A stretch of DNA of 64,000 bases from Anticarsia gemmatalis. Taxonomy: Eukaryota; Arthropoda; Insecta; Lepidoptera; Erebidae. This document shows, piece by piece, positions 45,430-57,354 of this stretch; within the stretch, counting starts at the first letter, position 1; each line of letters opens with the position of its first letter. Location: contig NC_134765.1 in the NCBI RefSeq assembly GCF_050436995.1, positions 8,025,501 through 8,089,500 of the forward strand. The letters run 5' to 3'. A program made the translations under genes and the position numbers. The notes beneath the pieces were generated by a model. The model saw nothing but the letters and a program-made list of their open reading frames with translations, searched no databases and was not told the origin of the DNA.

Positions 45430-47300
45430 ATAATAATATAAATAAATCAAAAACAGATAAATAAAGATAATTATATGTGTAATTATAATATAACATTAAA
45501 TTTTAATATAATGATTAAAAACCCAATTGTTAAAATATTTCTTTATGAGAATTTGCTTCTGATCTTTGTAGAATAAAAGTTTTGAGTTAAACGGCCCTTC
45601 TCATCACAATACTTCAACTCGCTTGTAGTATTAATTAAACAACATTGAAGGCGTGATAACAATCCACGGGGAGCACAAAGGGAAGTTCTCTTCTAACACA
45701 GATATTGATCAACTAGATACCGCCAGTGTTCCAAAACATTTTTTGTGTGAATCTTTAAATTTATTCATTTTTATTTACTACTGCGCTTGGTACCGGAGCA
45801 GTAATAAAGGCCTGTAACAAAAACTTAAAGGGATGGATAGTTCGACGCAAATGTCTCCACAAAATATTTTTTTTTGTCGTTTGAATAAGTGCTAATTAGT
45901 TTAGAATATCAATACGCAGAAAGTGTAGAATTAAAACTTCGGGACGCTTTCGAAATCATCTTAAACAGACAAAACACAGCAATGTCAATGAAGATGATAA
46001 ATGCTCTGGCAAATATACGGTTTAACCCCATAGACGGAATATGCCACCCTGACTATAATCTTTTTTAAAAGTTGAAGCACGCTCGGTACTACATTTGCGG
46101 TATCTAGTTCCAAATATATCTAAGTACTCAAAGGGAAGTTCATTCCTATGGTAAATTATACCCCGTCCTTAGAGAACAACGCGTAACTTTTATCGATTCC
46201 GATACTGTTATAAATGTTCCGCTAAATTATATCGACATGTAATTATAACTTTGATCTTCCAAAGTTGAGATTACTTTTGTTATACCGTGTCAATATTTAT
46301 TATGTTATTAACACATAACTTTGAATTAATGTAGGTAAGCATGTTACTAACTGAAATAATATGAGAATTCTTTTGCGTGTATAAGTATGGTCTTTTAAAG
46401 GACTTTTTCTTAGTAATAAAAGAACTACAATAAAGATATTATAAATTCGAATAAAAAATTAGTATAATATTTCCCACCTAGATAAGCTAATTTTTATACC
46501 AGCTGGTATATTTAATTATTGTACCAGCGTTGGCGTTGCTGAATTAGCAATTAGGTGACCATGTGAAAATTTAGGACTTTTTAAAATTGCAAATTGCGGC
46601 ATAAAGTAATTAAGTACAAATGTTTTCAATATCCGTTACTTACAATCAATATAATCGATATGAATAGTATAAAGCAGAAAATGAGGTAATTTGAACGCGA
46701 TAATCTCGTGCGCTACGTGATAACATCACGCTATGACTAATAAGAGTAAAGCAGCAACCAAAAACATTTGACAACGGGATTATTAATAAAGTCCACATGG
46801 ACGAAGTCGCGGATAGCCGCTATTACAGAATAAAATAAGCTATTAAACAGTATAAAACGTTATTCCAAGAATATTATCACACAGCACAACTAAAACCACC
46901 CACACACAAACTTATTTAGTAAGGCAGACGTCTGTAACTCGAGGCATCGGTAACAAACTTAGCAACTTAGAGAACGCATGTAAATGATTTATTGTGAAAA
47001 CTAACTCTACAGACTTGTGGGAATGGAAGAAAAACACGAACACATGTTTGGTATACGTAAACTGCGATGTTCAAGTTGTTTTCCATTAAGGATGTTGGAA
47101 CTGAATATATTGAGACTGGAATACCAATGTTTGGTAACGATAATGTTTATTTAGTTTTTAGACTGTCTGGAGCTTTAGAGGGTTGTATATAAATTAAGTA
47201 TAATTTTAGAATGATGCGCGATTGTATTACGTGTTATAAGTTATGCCTAATTCAGGCTGATGTGTAAAAGTACGAGCGAGAGCAGAAACGAATGTGAATG
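45430..47300. other. AT-rich flank beyond the LINE, nothing recognised
   Basis: About 1.9 kb with no open frame above 100 codons and none of the repeats defined here. It could be an intron or intergenic. Confidence 0.5.
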
Positions 47301-47305
47301 CGGGT

Positions 47306-47340
47306 TCGCGTTAATTCCCGTATTCTATTATACATTAAAC
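47306..47340 (+). repeat. Solo arm of the 31649 hairpin element
   Basis: CGCGTTAATTCCCGTATTCT followed by ATTATACATTAA, identical to the right arm and flank at 31762-31794. The open frame covering it (47260-47616) is chance. Confidence 0.75.
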
Positions 47341-47702
47341 ATGCGACGCGAGAGTTTAAAAGTTATGAATGTAAATGACCGTGACATAACATATCAAATA
47401 ATTACATTGATGCATATAAATGTTAACGCAAATAACTCATTACTATTAAAGACAACCAACACTAGCTCGGAAAGGAGTGTACAGCATTATGAGAAGAGTT
47501 ATTTTTTTAATACTTTTCATTTGCCAAATAACGTACATGTTGATACAGTAATTTGTCACCGACACCTTTCATTCCTTCATTACTTCTACTTTTCTATTTC
47601 CTGTATCTTTCAATGAAAAAAAACAAAATGCGTTTTGTGTATCTCAGCTGACAACTTGTGTACGTGCATTTGATAGCCACAATGCGGTACATAGCATTGC
47701 TT

Positions 47703-47991
47703 CAGGGGGGCTATAATGTATCTCAACCGACAACTATTTGAAAGACGTACATCGTTTTCACTCTTAGGTAACAATGATGAACACGTGACGTCAAAGCAGC
47801 ATTATACTGTAGTGAAAAGATACTACAGTAATATTGCTTCTTTGGCGTTAAATTCATGTTGAGAGTTTAAATTTTCTTGATGGCAATTTGATGTTGTGTA
47901 GTTGTCAACTGAGATACGTAAAAGGCATACAGGAAAGTACAACGTATAATGGCTATAGTATTGTCAACTAAGATGTACAATAGCCCCCCAG
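47703..47991. mobile_element. 289-bp TIR element
   Basis: Left end CAGGGGGGCTATAATGTATC and right end GATGTACAATAGCCCCCCAG are inverted repeats with inner blocks CTCAACCGACAACT and GTCAACTAAG. No clear flanking duplication, so the exact edges are uncertain. A related CTCAGCTGACAACTTG block lies just to the left (47643). Confidence 0.6.
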
Positions 47992-48345
47992 GTACTTAAT
48001 CCTTAGGCCTTTAAGCTGTTTTTGTTTGTTATCGCCATATTAAAAGTAATTAATTTGCTTAGACTATAAATTGTGTGCGCTGACCGGTTGGTAGCTTATG
48101 GTTTTTAGGCACGAATATGATACATATTTCTTACTAATTACCTTAATTTAACCCACAACTCATTATAATATCTGAAAGGAATTTTATTATTTATACTTTT
48201 AATTAATTTGTAATTTTAAAATTGTAAACAGTTGACGTAGTCAGAATGAGATTACAGACAAAAATCGCACTTTTCTGTCAATATTTTGTTTGAGTAATAT
48301 TCAAAGTGTATTTGCGTGTCGGAATTTCTCGCGAAAACCGCTAAA

Positions 48346-48521
48346 CTGTAGCTCAACTCTCTACCACTATCGACTTCCGACAACCGGCTAGACATCGAGA
48401 CATTTTGTATAAAAATCTGATCAGCGCCTCTAACGGGCGTCGTAGGAACTAATTTGGCAGTACATTTTGAACGTCAAACTTTCGATACTCGATGGTTCCA
48501 ATTGTAGAGAAACGTGCTACT
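48346..48521 (+). mobile_element. MITE T copy
   Basis: CTGTAGCTCAACTCTCTACC, CCGACAACCGGCTAGACATC, GATCAGCGCCTCTAACGGGC and GAGAAACGTGCTACTG, all in the normal order. Confidence 0.88.
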
Positions 48522-48898
48522 GATTTGGTAGACATAGGGCAGATACATCTCGAAAAATATAGGCTACTCTTTTCGAAATAATTGTTCCATAACTTCTTTT
48601 GAAAAAAATGAATCTAAAAAAATTCATTGAAGATTTGAATTCCTGTAATTGTTTCAATTGTAAAATCAAACCTCATCTATTCTAGCTCGAATGCAACAAC
48701 ACTAATATGAAACTATGAACATAGTTTTAGCATTGGTTCCGTAAAGTGCTCAGAACGCAAATGAATATGGCAATGTTTTACAACTCCTGTTGTACACAGT
48801 TTGAAATAAGTTAGCTGTTTGTAGTTGGTACTAGTAGCGATTTGGTATTTTAGGAATTCAATTTACCTTTTTTTGCAATTGGTCAGCGTATGCCAGCG

Positions 48899-49030
48899 TT
48901 GCTATATGACAAGATGTATGAATGTCTATGAAGCAAAAGACTTTTGTAAAAATCGTACCAAGTGGCATTCTCTAGTCTCTGCAACCCCTATGGGAAGGCA
49001 AGATTTTAAGTATTTAATGTAATTTCTTCC
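48899..49030 (+). repeat. KW-repeat copy with residual reading frame
   Basis: Encodes EAKDFCKNRTKWHSLVSATP and GRQDF. It aligns with the copy at 45310 over the KxRxKWxSLV stretch. No start codon context or further domain. Confidence 0.55.
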
Positions 49031-50221
49031 TCACTCCATGAGGTGACAAAATGGTTTTTTACTTAACACAATTTTTTTCTTTGAAGGTAGTTTTTTAAAG
49101 ATAATTACAGATAACATATTATGACGATTAGTTTCTTGATTAAGTAATCAATAATTGTTTTTATGCTTATACAAAATCCTTTCTTAAATCTAATAGATAA
49201 AGCCCGCAACACTCACTAATTTCGTTCCACAAATCCTTTGAGCAAAAAATACATTAAAACCATGATTATATTTTAATAGGACAGAGTATAAAGGGCAGGA
49301 CACACACGGAGCAGTTGCGGGTTGAAACAAAAGTACCGCGGGTATTATTCCACGTAGTTGTATGTACGACAACATAATAATATGTATGCTTAAGAAAAGT
49401 AGGTAATTGTTGGGAGTCTAACTCCACACTTGCCACAACCAACAGCGCGCAAGCTTGGTTGAAGAAAAATCATAAGAATATAGTTATATCTTATCATCGC
49501 TTGCTAATTGATAGTACTTAGCCAGTATAAGAAATCGCCCAGAATCATGTAACTTCATTTCAATAATTGTGATACATGTCTTTTTGATTGACCATTATAC
49601 AAACTACAAAGACAATTGCCGGTTTTTACATTACTTTGTAAAGTATAGTTCGTCCACCCCGAGACGCAAACGACCCGCACTAGCATTGTGTATAAACACC
49701 AAACCGCGTGTCTCATCTGTTAGAAAACGACCCGACCCGCACCCGTTCTGTGTTTCCCGCTTTATAATATAATACGAAGAAACCTTTTTAAAACGTTACA
49801 GAGAACACATTAGTGTAATAACGGGCACGCCTCAACCGTGACAGCAAAATGGTAATGAAACCTTCAATTATATGAACAAATGAGACGTGTAAATGTGTAG
49901 TCAAAGGAAGAATATCGCTGACATTCAAGTGCTTTGTACAAATTAGTTTGTGTGATAGACGTTTGTTGAGATTGAGGTGTTTGTGATTAAAGGCGTGATA
50001 AAACAGTTGATTTATTATTGGTCAGGCATTAGACCATATTTTTAAAAATCCATCTGCCATGTGAGACACTCTTTTCGGTTTAAAAAGAAACAATAAAGAC
50101 ATACAAGACTTTAAAATAATAACTTTTACACATTTCAAAAAGTCCTCAACCCGCACTTTCATCATATACCATTGAATGATCTGTTAGCTAATATCCCATT
50201 TTGTGGGAAGAGACCCAGTAG

Positions 50222-50345
50222 TAGCTCGTACATAAAACATAAAATCACACCTTTTTCCCGTAGGAGTAGGCAGAGACCGAAGAACGCCACTTGGTACAAA
50301 ATTCCCTAGCCTCATTCTCATCCATACATCATGTCATACAGAACC
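50222..50345 (-). repeat. KW-repeat copy
   Basis: On the minus strand CTKWRSSVSAYSYGKK can be read, matching the pattern of the other two copies. The plus strand shows TTTTTCCCGTAGGAGTAGGC, which I recognise as common in moths. It abuts the best SINE A copy. Confidence 0.6.
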
Positions 50346-50355
50346 GTAGGCGTTG

Positions 50356-50605
50356 AGGCGCCCATAGCCAGTTGTGCTCACCGGTCGGTAAACGATCTGT
50401 GGGTTAAGCAACCGTTGGCGCGGTCATTCCATAGATGGGTGACCGCATAGTGGTATTTGAACTGGGCGTCTCCATGCTTCGGAGGGCACGTAAAAAGTCG
50501 GTCCCGGCTGTTATCTACTAAGGTAACAGTCGTTAAGCCATGTCAAAGGCCTTCGGGCGGCTTGAACAACTTTGACACTAGGTTGACCACTGACCATACG
50601 ATAAG
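50356..50605 (+). mobile_element. SINE A, best copy; head matches 5S rRNA
   Basis: The best-preserved copy. The head 50357-50450 aligns with insect 5S rRNA from near its 5' end: CCATA, GTTG, CACCGGT and CGATC in order, then GTTAAGCAAC at 50403, GGCGCGGT, and GATGGGTGACCGC at 50434. The distance between the last two elements (31 nt start to start) is the same as in 5S rRNA, where they form box A and box C of the internal pol III promoter. After the head comes a 150-bp body with TGGGCGTCTCC, GGAGGGCACGT and CTTGAACAACTTTGACAC. This suggests a SINE3-type retroposon mobilised by a LINE partner (inference). No open frame of its own. Confidence 0.85.
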
Positions 50606-51602
50606 AAGAAGACAGAACCGTAGGGTACGAGTACTAAGACCAGCAAAGACCTTGATTAATTTATTTAATTTCATATTTTAAAATAATCTTCTTCGATACA
50701 CGCATAACCCTTGAGAAGTTTCTCAGTTAGTTATTTAATTCGCTAGCTGTCGTCTTGATTTGTAGAAAGGGTAAATGTTATGTAATGGATTGAGTTTGGT
50801 CCCAACCGACACGTCACAAGACTTGTTACTCTTACGACACATTTATTTTGTATGTAAAATGGTTTTCTGTTAACACATTTCAAGTTAGATATAAACAGAT
50901 GACAAACAAAGGTTTTTTTCTTTATCTGTTCTGGTGATCCTACTTGACAAAAAGATTATGCTTTGCTTTTTTGGAAACTCTACAGGTAAGTGCCAAGTTT
51001 TGATCAGAAAATTCTGAAAAGCATAAAAAATCTTATTTAATAAAACTCAAACGAAAAGCTGGTTAAACTACTGGATCGTTTTACAGGCTTAGGTATATCC
51101 CGAAAAGCGATGTTACTTTTCACAAAAAAGACGTTAGTGGCTGTTGTCTAAATCTAGTAAGTAATGAAGACATAGTTTCGCCACAGATATAATTTCGAAA
51201 TTTTTTTTTTCATATATTTGCTGAAATTTTATTTACCCGTTAGATTATTTAGCACTTATTCATAAACTGTAAAACTGGCACTAAATGGTCTAGTTTTTCA
51301 TCTCCACAGTTAAGAATACAAAATAAAATATAAAATTTGCATCAGTATGCAAATGTTCCGTCTTCACGTCAAAACTTTCCGCGAAACATTTTTAATAAAG
51401 ACAAGATTTATCATACTCATAAAGTTCTCGGAAGTAAATAGAAATATATTAAATTACAAAATGAATTATTTACGCGTCACGTAATTAATTTTGGCGCGGT
51501 GCTTTCTTGGGAGGTGTTTAGGTCGCCATGTGCTAATCGATGACGTCATTTTGCCAATAAGAAGTTCAATATTTTGTTAACATTATTTTAATAAAAAGAT
51601 GA

Positions 51603-51830
51603 TGCCTCCTTGGCGCAGTGTTTTAGGCCACCACTCCGCTACCATTGTGTTGGGAGGTCGTGGGTTTGATTCCCACATGGAACAATTATTTCTGCGATCC
51701 ACAAATAATTGTTACGGGTCTGATTATGCCTTGTGTCCGTTGTTTGTATGTTTGTAAAAATAGCTGCGACACAAGAGCAAATCTTTGTGCGGGAGTTGTC
51801 TTTTTTGAGAAAAAAAAAGAAAAGAAAAAA
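51603..51830 (+). mobile_element. SINE C (tRNA-derived), complete
   Basis: TGCCTCCTTGGCGCAGTG (box A), CGTGGGTTTGATTCCC (box B, one change), body TGTGTCCGTTGTTTGTATGT and CTGCGACACAAGAGC, then GAGTTGTCTTTTTTG and an A-rich tail. Confidence 0.9.
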
Positions 51831-53577
51831 TACCAACTTTTGTTGCATACAGCTAAAGTGTTAACATTATGTCAAACTCACTCACAGCCTTACAAAATAA
51901 CAAATCAAAAGTCATTGCTTCTGCCATAACACATTTTCCAATCCACTGCCAACTGAAAATTCCCGAAACGTCTGATTTCAACATCGCCCGTCAACTTGTC
52001 AATAACATTCAATTTATTGTACAAAGTGTGAGAAAATTTTAATTTAGATAACATTTCGTGGCCTCAGACCCTTCGATGTTTGTGTCCAAGTCCAACCTCG
52101 GGGATTCGACAAACCCTTTTAACTTCATTTATCAGAAATGGAACGTTACCCTTCTGGGACAGAGTTTTGCATGACACTTCTTTCCTTTACTTTCTGAACG
52201 GTTTTTCTAAAGTATTCGCTGTTTACTTTAGCGAAATGGCTTTGCGAAGCGTTATTGACAATTGGTCGTATTGGTAAGGGACTGATAATGTGAGAAAACA
52301 GGAGGTAAAATGTTTGTTTGGACAAATAAAATGTTTTTTTTGTCGGAGTATCTAAATGGGTATTACAGCCCACACATGACTGTAACTTTTTGTTCTGCAA
52401 ACATTACGCCTAATGTAGGTTTCTGTAAAAGTCACACATTAAGATCTCTACTACAGATTCAAATAGCACCTCTTAGGTTGAAAGTAAAATTATATTTTCA
52501 ACGTATGAATTCAACTAAAAACTTAATTTCACAAACGAGTTTAATCTCGAAACCAAATCAACAAGAGAAGTTTGCTAAAACTACATTAGTGTACAGAAAT
52601 TCCTGCTTAACCACCCATTGCGCGCTGAAAAGGAAACGGCAAAGTAACTAGCGAACAAAGCATTCAATGAACGCAAAACACGGCGACATTTCCTAAACTT
52701 GTTACGAGCTTTACACCTCAATTCACTCAGCCATAGAAATTACAAAAGTGAAACGCCAGCGATAACGTCTATCAAGATTAATGAATCGTAGGTCGGTTAC
52801 ATGAAATTAACTTGAAATAATTTCTTACTATTAAGCTGTGAGGAAGCGAGGCACAGCAATTTAGTAATCAAAAGGGTGACTTTGCAACAAAGATGTACTA
52901 TTCAGTGGAATTGCCTGTGTTTGTTGGTTGAATAGGTTTATTAATTACGTGAACACGTGTAATCAGGAGAAAGGAATTTTGATTATATTACAGCTTAATA
53001 AATATAAGTAGATTAGTAAGACAATAAAGGTATGGACCGTTGCAGCGTTGTAGTGTCCAAGCTACCATGCAGACATGTGTTAGTTGTAAAATAGTGTCAA
53101 AGAAATAAAAAAATATAGAATAATATATTAATTAGTGACGTCCATGTCATGAGTCGTATAAACATCGGCGCTAATAAAGAAATATGTGCCACATACTGTT
53201 GTAATAGGAAAAATACAGGTAAAATTTTTCACGAGTTACAATTACTTAATTTCATATTGTCTGTTCCAAAAGTCTCTAATCATGCGCTGACGACGCAAGT
53301 TCCCTTTCAAAGCCACCCTTTTCATTTGAAGACAACCACAAATCAGCTAAATAAGGCCCGATCACAAACGATTTTCAACACGACTGAATCTGTGACAGAA
53401 CATTCGTTTAAATAGCTTCATTGTAATTTTCAATCGTAATGATCATGGTTCGAAAATGTGAAGGAATAAAGATAGGAGGTACAAATTGAGTTTTGTGCGT
53501 GTACGATCAAAGCAATTCAATTAAATGGATATATTTTCAAGCATTATAAGCACTGTCGTTGCGACAAGCCGCACGGA
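51831..53577. other. No recognised feature
   Basis: The open frames at 52146-52651 overlap on both strands and have no motif, so I do not call a gene. The sequence is AT-rich with no repeat of the families above. Confidence 0.5.
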
Positions 53578-53672
53578 ATGCTTTCTGCCATATGGCATGC
53601 TCTATGCCGCATGAAATGCTTTCTGCCGCATGACATGCCCTTTGCCACCTGTCATGCTTACTACTGCATGGC
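53578..53672 (+). repeat. 19-bp minisatellite, five units
   Basis: Five consecutive 19-nt units that each begin ATGC and contain a TGCC or similar core, for example ATGCTTTCTGCCGCATGAC and ATGCCCTTTGCCACCTGTC. A partial sixth follows. Units differ at several positions, so the array is old. Confidence 0.85.
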
Positions 53673-54299
53673 ATTATGCTTAATAAACGCTAGTCATCCT
53701 TTAACTATATAAGTGTAAGCTTCACTTAGCGTTTTATACAAATATTGGGACAATAATGGGTTAAAATATCGGATACAGATCGTTCAGTAATCAATTGTTT
53801 ATAATAACGTATTGTTTTATTTAAAAAACTGTACGAAAATTCAATTACCGTCACAAAATGCTGTCAAATTCTCGACTTTTATTCAGAGTATTAAGTCTAG
53901 TTTCTAACAAAGAAGAAACTAGGTACTTAGAAGTTAAGAACTTACGCTTAACTCCTAATACGTCACAGTGCCGCGGGGTTATAGTTCCGAAGTGCTATTT
54001 GTCGGTCCATTGAGTGCCTTTCTTCACAAGCAAATGCATTTTATGATTTACAACCTCTTTCCTTTGTGCTGGTGTTACTTTGCATCGTAAAGAAAATAAT
54101 GTACTACGCATATTTGTAATAAAATATTATTTTACTACATTATAACAATTTTAAAGTAAAAAACCAGTGTAAGCAAAGATGTGTTTTGCAATTAACTCTC
54201 ATACATGTGAATGAGAAAATAAAAGCAAGATGCTAATATTATTAGATTGTAACCTTATATGTTTATATGTTATTAAATAGTTTTGATGGAGAGAAAATT

Positions 54300-54360
54300 T
54301 CCTAACCGGGCCACCGTGGTAGACTCAAAGCCTAAGCAATCTCATTCAAATCATTATCCA
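54300..54360 (+). repeat. LINE-tail repeat fragment
   Basis: GTGGTAGACTCAAAGCCTAA matches 63780-63803. Confidence 0.55.
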
Positions 54361-54410
54361 AAACAGTTTTCAAGTGCGAGAAACGGCTATATATTTTAAT
54401 TCTATTGCTA

Positions 54411-54632
54411 TGAGGCGCCCATAGCTAGTTGCGGTTAAGCAAACCTTGGCGCGATCATTCCCTAGATGGGTGACGGCATAGTGGTATTTGAACTGGGCGT
54501 CTTCGTGCTTCGGAGGGCACGTTAAAAGTCGGTCCCGGTTGTTGCCTATTAAGATAACAGTCGTTAAGCCACGTCAAAGGCCTTCGAGCGGCTTGAACAA
54601 CTTTGACACTAGGTTGGCCACTAACCATACGA
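54411..54632 (+). mobile_element. SINE A copy (5S rRNA-derived)
   Basis: Closely similar to 50356-50605 with the same body. The head has a short deletion before GGTTAAGCAAACC and then GGCGCGATC and GATGGGTGACGGC, keeping the 31-nt spacing. Confidence 0.85.
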
Positions 54633-55590
54633 TGAGAGAGAGAATTCTATTAGTAACCCTGCATAAACTCTTTATAAATTCTAATATTCCATACCCTAAG
54701 TGCTTACTTTATAACTCGTAAGCACTCAATCCCTCAGCAGCGACACATCCACTTTACTCGAACTCTTCAAGCAGTTGATCGCTTCATTGAACTCCTTTTT
54801 TACATACTAGGTATTGAATTTACTTTAGCTAGTTCAACAAAATAAGGAGATGTAAGTCAAGTGGTTGGAAAAGGCTTTACAGAGTGTCGAGTCAACTTCT
54901 TTGAAAAAAACATGAATAAGGCATATTTTATAAGTACTTACAAGGATTTTACGGCATCTCTAAATATTTTTATGGAGTAAACTATGTTATTCGTGTATTA
55001 AAAACTTAAGATGATTTCGGTGCTTTTTTGTTCGGTGCGTTTTGGACTGGGGACGAGGAACTAGTCTGCGAAAACCTTAGAAAGGTGAAAAAATGTAGGT
55101 ATTGTCTCAAAATAATTTCGAAATAAATAAGAGTTATCTCAAAACTTGTAAAATCTGAGGCCCATTATTTTTAAATTCGGTTGAAGTCGGATTAATTCGG
55201 TACCTTTTAATATTAATAAAGAATAAAAATAATGTTAAAGGAATGATCGCTTTAATTTCTATATAATATTACACCACATACATGACGTAAGTAATTCGTA
55301 GTCAAACTGTTTGCCCTTGTGACCTGCTGACGTATAAACCACACCCTGTATTTAGCCTCACCTTCTAATTTGAACAGTTATTATAACGGTATAATAACAC
55401 AAAAAACAAAAGCAAATGGTGAAACTGAATTATATTAGTTTTGATAGAAGTATTTAATTTTAATTTATGTTACGTTTTATTTATCCAGTTCATTTCCAAA
55501 TCACGCAAAGTGTAATATTTTTAAAAATTCATTTACATAATTTCAAAACTATCATTACTAACCAATATACACACAAATATAATAAGTATA

Positions 55591-55700
55591 TAAGTATGTT
55601 TATCAGTTATTTGGTTACCATAGTACAAGCTCTGCTTAGTTTGGAATCAAATGACCGTGTGTGAGTTGTCCAATAATATTTATTTATTTATTTATTAATA
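55591..55700 (+). mobile_element. SINE D tail fragment
   Basis: GTATGTTTATCAGTTATTTG, GGTTACCATAGTACAAGC, CCGTGTGTGAGTTGTCCA, then a (TTTA)n stretch. The head is missing. Confidence 0.75.
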
Positions 55701-55734
55701 TTACGTCCAATAGCGCTATTATTATATTACATAT

Positions 55735-56095
55735 GTGGGAGTCGGCTTGAAGTCCCACCAAGGATGCAAGTGAATACCAGCATTGTACATAGAGCGAAAG
55801 GTATCGTGTTTGAACCTGGGTTTTAACACGATACCCCTCGGTAAGATACCGGTGGCCAGACTTTCAAGCTTCTGACTACTGTAGCTCAATACCACTATCG
55901 ACTTTCGACAACCGGCTAGCTTTAGATAAATTCCGTATGAAAATCTGTGCAACGCCTCTAACGGTTGTCGTAGGCACTATTTTGGCAGTACATTTTTAAA
56001 TGTTAAATTTTCGATACTAGACAGAACTGACAGTAAACAATCGCGATACTGGTAACGACTGTCAAAGATCTTCTACAATGACAGCCGGCTTTGAA
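55735..56095 (-). mobile_element. SINE B body fragment split by a MITE T insertion
   Basis: Bases 55735-55880 and 56052-56095 together read as one SINE B body (GGGAGTCGGCTTGAAGTC, ACACGATACCCCTC, TTCAAGCTTCTGACTACTG then GTAACGACTGTCAAAGATC). A MITE T copy lies at the break. The head is absent. Confidence 0.8.
55878..56051 (+). mobile_element. MITE T copy nested in SINE B
   Basis: ACTGTAGCTCAATACCAC to ATCGCGATACTG. It splits a SINE B body, which allows the empty site to be inferred as GACTACTGTTAACGAC. The repeated TACTG at both edges suggests a duplication of 3-5 bp. Confidence 0.87.
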
Positions 56096-57021
56096 ACTGT
56101 AGTAACACTGAGTGATAAAAACTCTACAAAAGTTTATTTCAAAAGAACACAATACTTTTTATTTACCTCTTCGGTGTAATGGAAAACTGAAATAACGGTA
56201 CACAGTTGGTCTATAAATTCTAATTTCTATGAAGCATTGCTGTACTTTCTCGCGAGAAAAACTATCCGACATTCTTTGTATATTGCCAATCGAAAAATTG
56301 GTTTTATGAAGTCGTAGATTATTGCAAATAAATAGTAATGATAAAGTAGTTCCGTAGAGCCTCACATTGCTGGACTCAAAAATAAAATTCCTTTTGAACA
56401 ATGCCCTTTTTAATTTCCAGGCTGCTTATTATATATTTTAATATATACGGGAACGCAAACAATATTTGCTTTAATAATCGTATTATATTATATCATAAAT
56501 AAATGTATTTACAGTTTTTCACTGACTCAAAAAAAGAAAAGGTTCTCAGTATATCGTCATTTTTAAAGCATTGATCTCATCGTGCTAATATAATGTAGTT
56601 TATGTCGGTAGAAGAGCGTATAGATTTGATTATCATTTTGTTTGTCAGAAAACATAGAACGAATTTTGACGATATTCACAGATTCACAAGAAATTCCATC
56701 ACGCATGCGACTTTGTGGGCAAAATTAATATTAAAAACCAATTGCTGTACCCGGGGAACGATATCAGATAGAAGCCGGCCAAAAACTTCCCAACAGAAAT
56801 TGCTTAAGCCGTAAGACTTTACCCAACATAGGAACCTGCTTTTCTCCAGTTTATTATTCTACAGTTAGTTACACCATGTTATTGTAATTATCATAATCAT
56901 ATAACCCGATTGCCTTTTACGTTAATTACGGGATTAATGTTCAATTAATATACTAAACATACACACGTTAACACGGCTGATTGGATACGACCACGAGTTA
57001 GCAGAATATATGGCTATTATA

Positions 57022-57222
57022 TTCATAGCCAGTTGCCTAGAACGTTTGGTAAACGGTCAGCAGGTTAAGCAACCTATGTCACACACATTCAATAGATGGG
57101 TCGCCCTTTAGCATATCATTTTTAAAGGTAGTTGTTGCTCACCGTTTAGGATACAGTCAGCAGGTTAAGCAAAACTTTAGCACGCACATTCAATAGATGG
57201 GTGCCACTTGGTAGTATTTATT
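57022..57222 (+). mobile_element. Tandem pair of SINE A heads
   Basis: Two 5S-like heads follow each other: GGTTAAGCAACCTATG...GATGGGTCGCCC, then GGTTAAGCAAAACTTT...GATGGGTGCC, each preceded by a GTTTRG.ANACRGTCAGCAG stretch. No SINE body separates them, so it is either a head dimer or a local duplication. Confidence 0.75.
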
Positions 57223-57269
57223 ATATATTAAGTCAAGATTTCTGATTCCTTGCTAGAATTATTATATTA

Positions 57270-57341
57270 TTGAATTTTTTTTTCGTAATATAGTATACTT
57301 TACACTTGTAAAGTATACTATATTATGAAAAAAAAATTCAA
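57270..57341. repeat. 72-bp near-perfect palindrome
   Basis: TTGAATTTTTTTTTCGTAAT and its inner part ATAGTATACTTTACA are mirrored by TGTAAAGTATACTAT and the A-run end TTCAA; the loop is only a few bases. One mismatch or so in 34-bp arms. It sits next to a MITE T copy. Confidence 0.85.
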
Positions 57342-57354
57342 GCTGCATAAGTAT

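Noticed and set aside
52146..52651. Overlapping frames of 84-113 codons
   Set aside because: Both strands are open, composition is AT-rich, and no motif or splice structure supports a gene.
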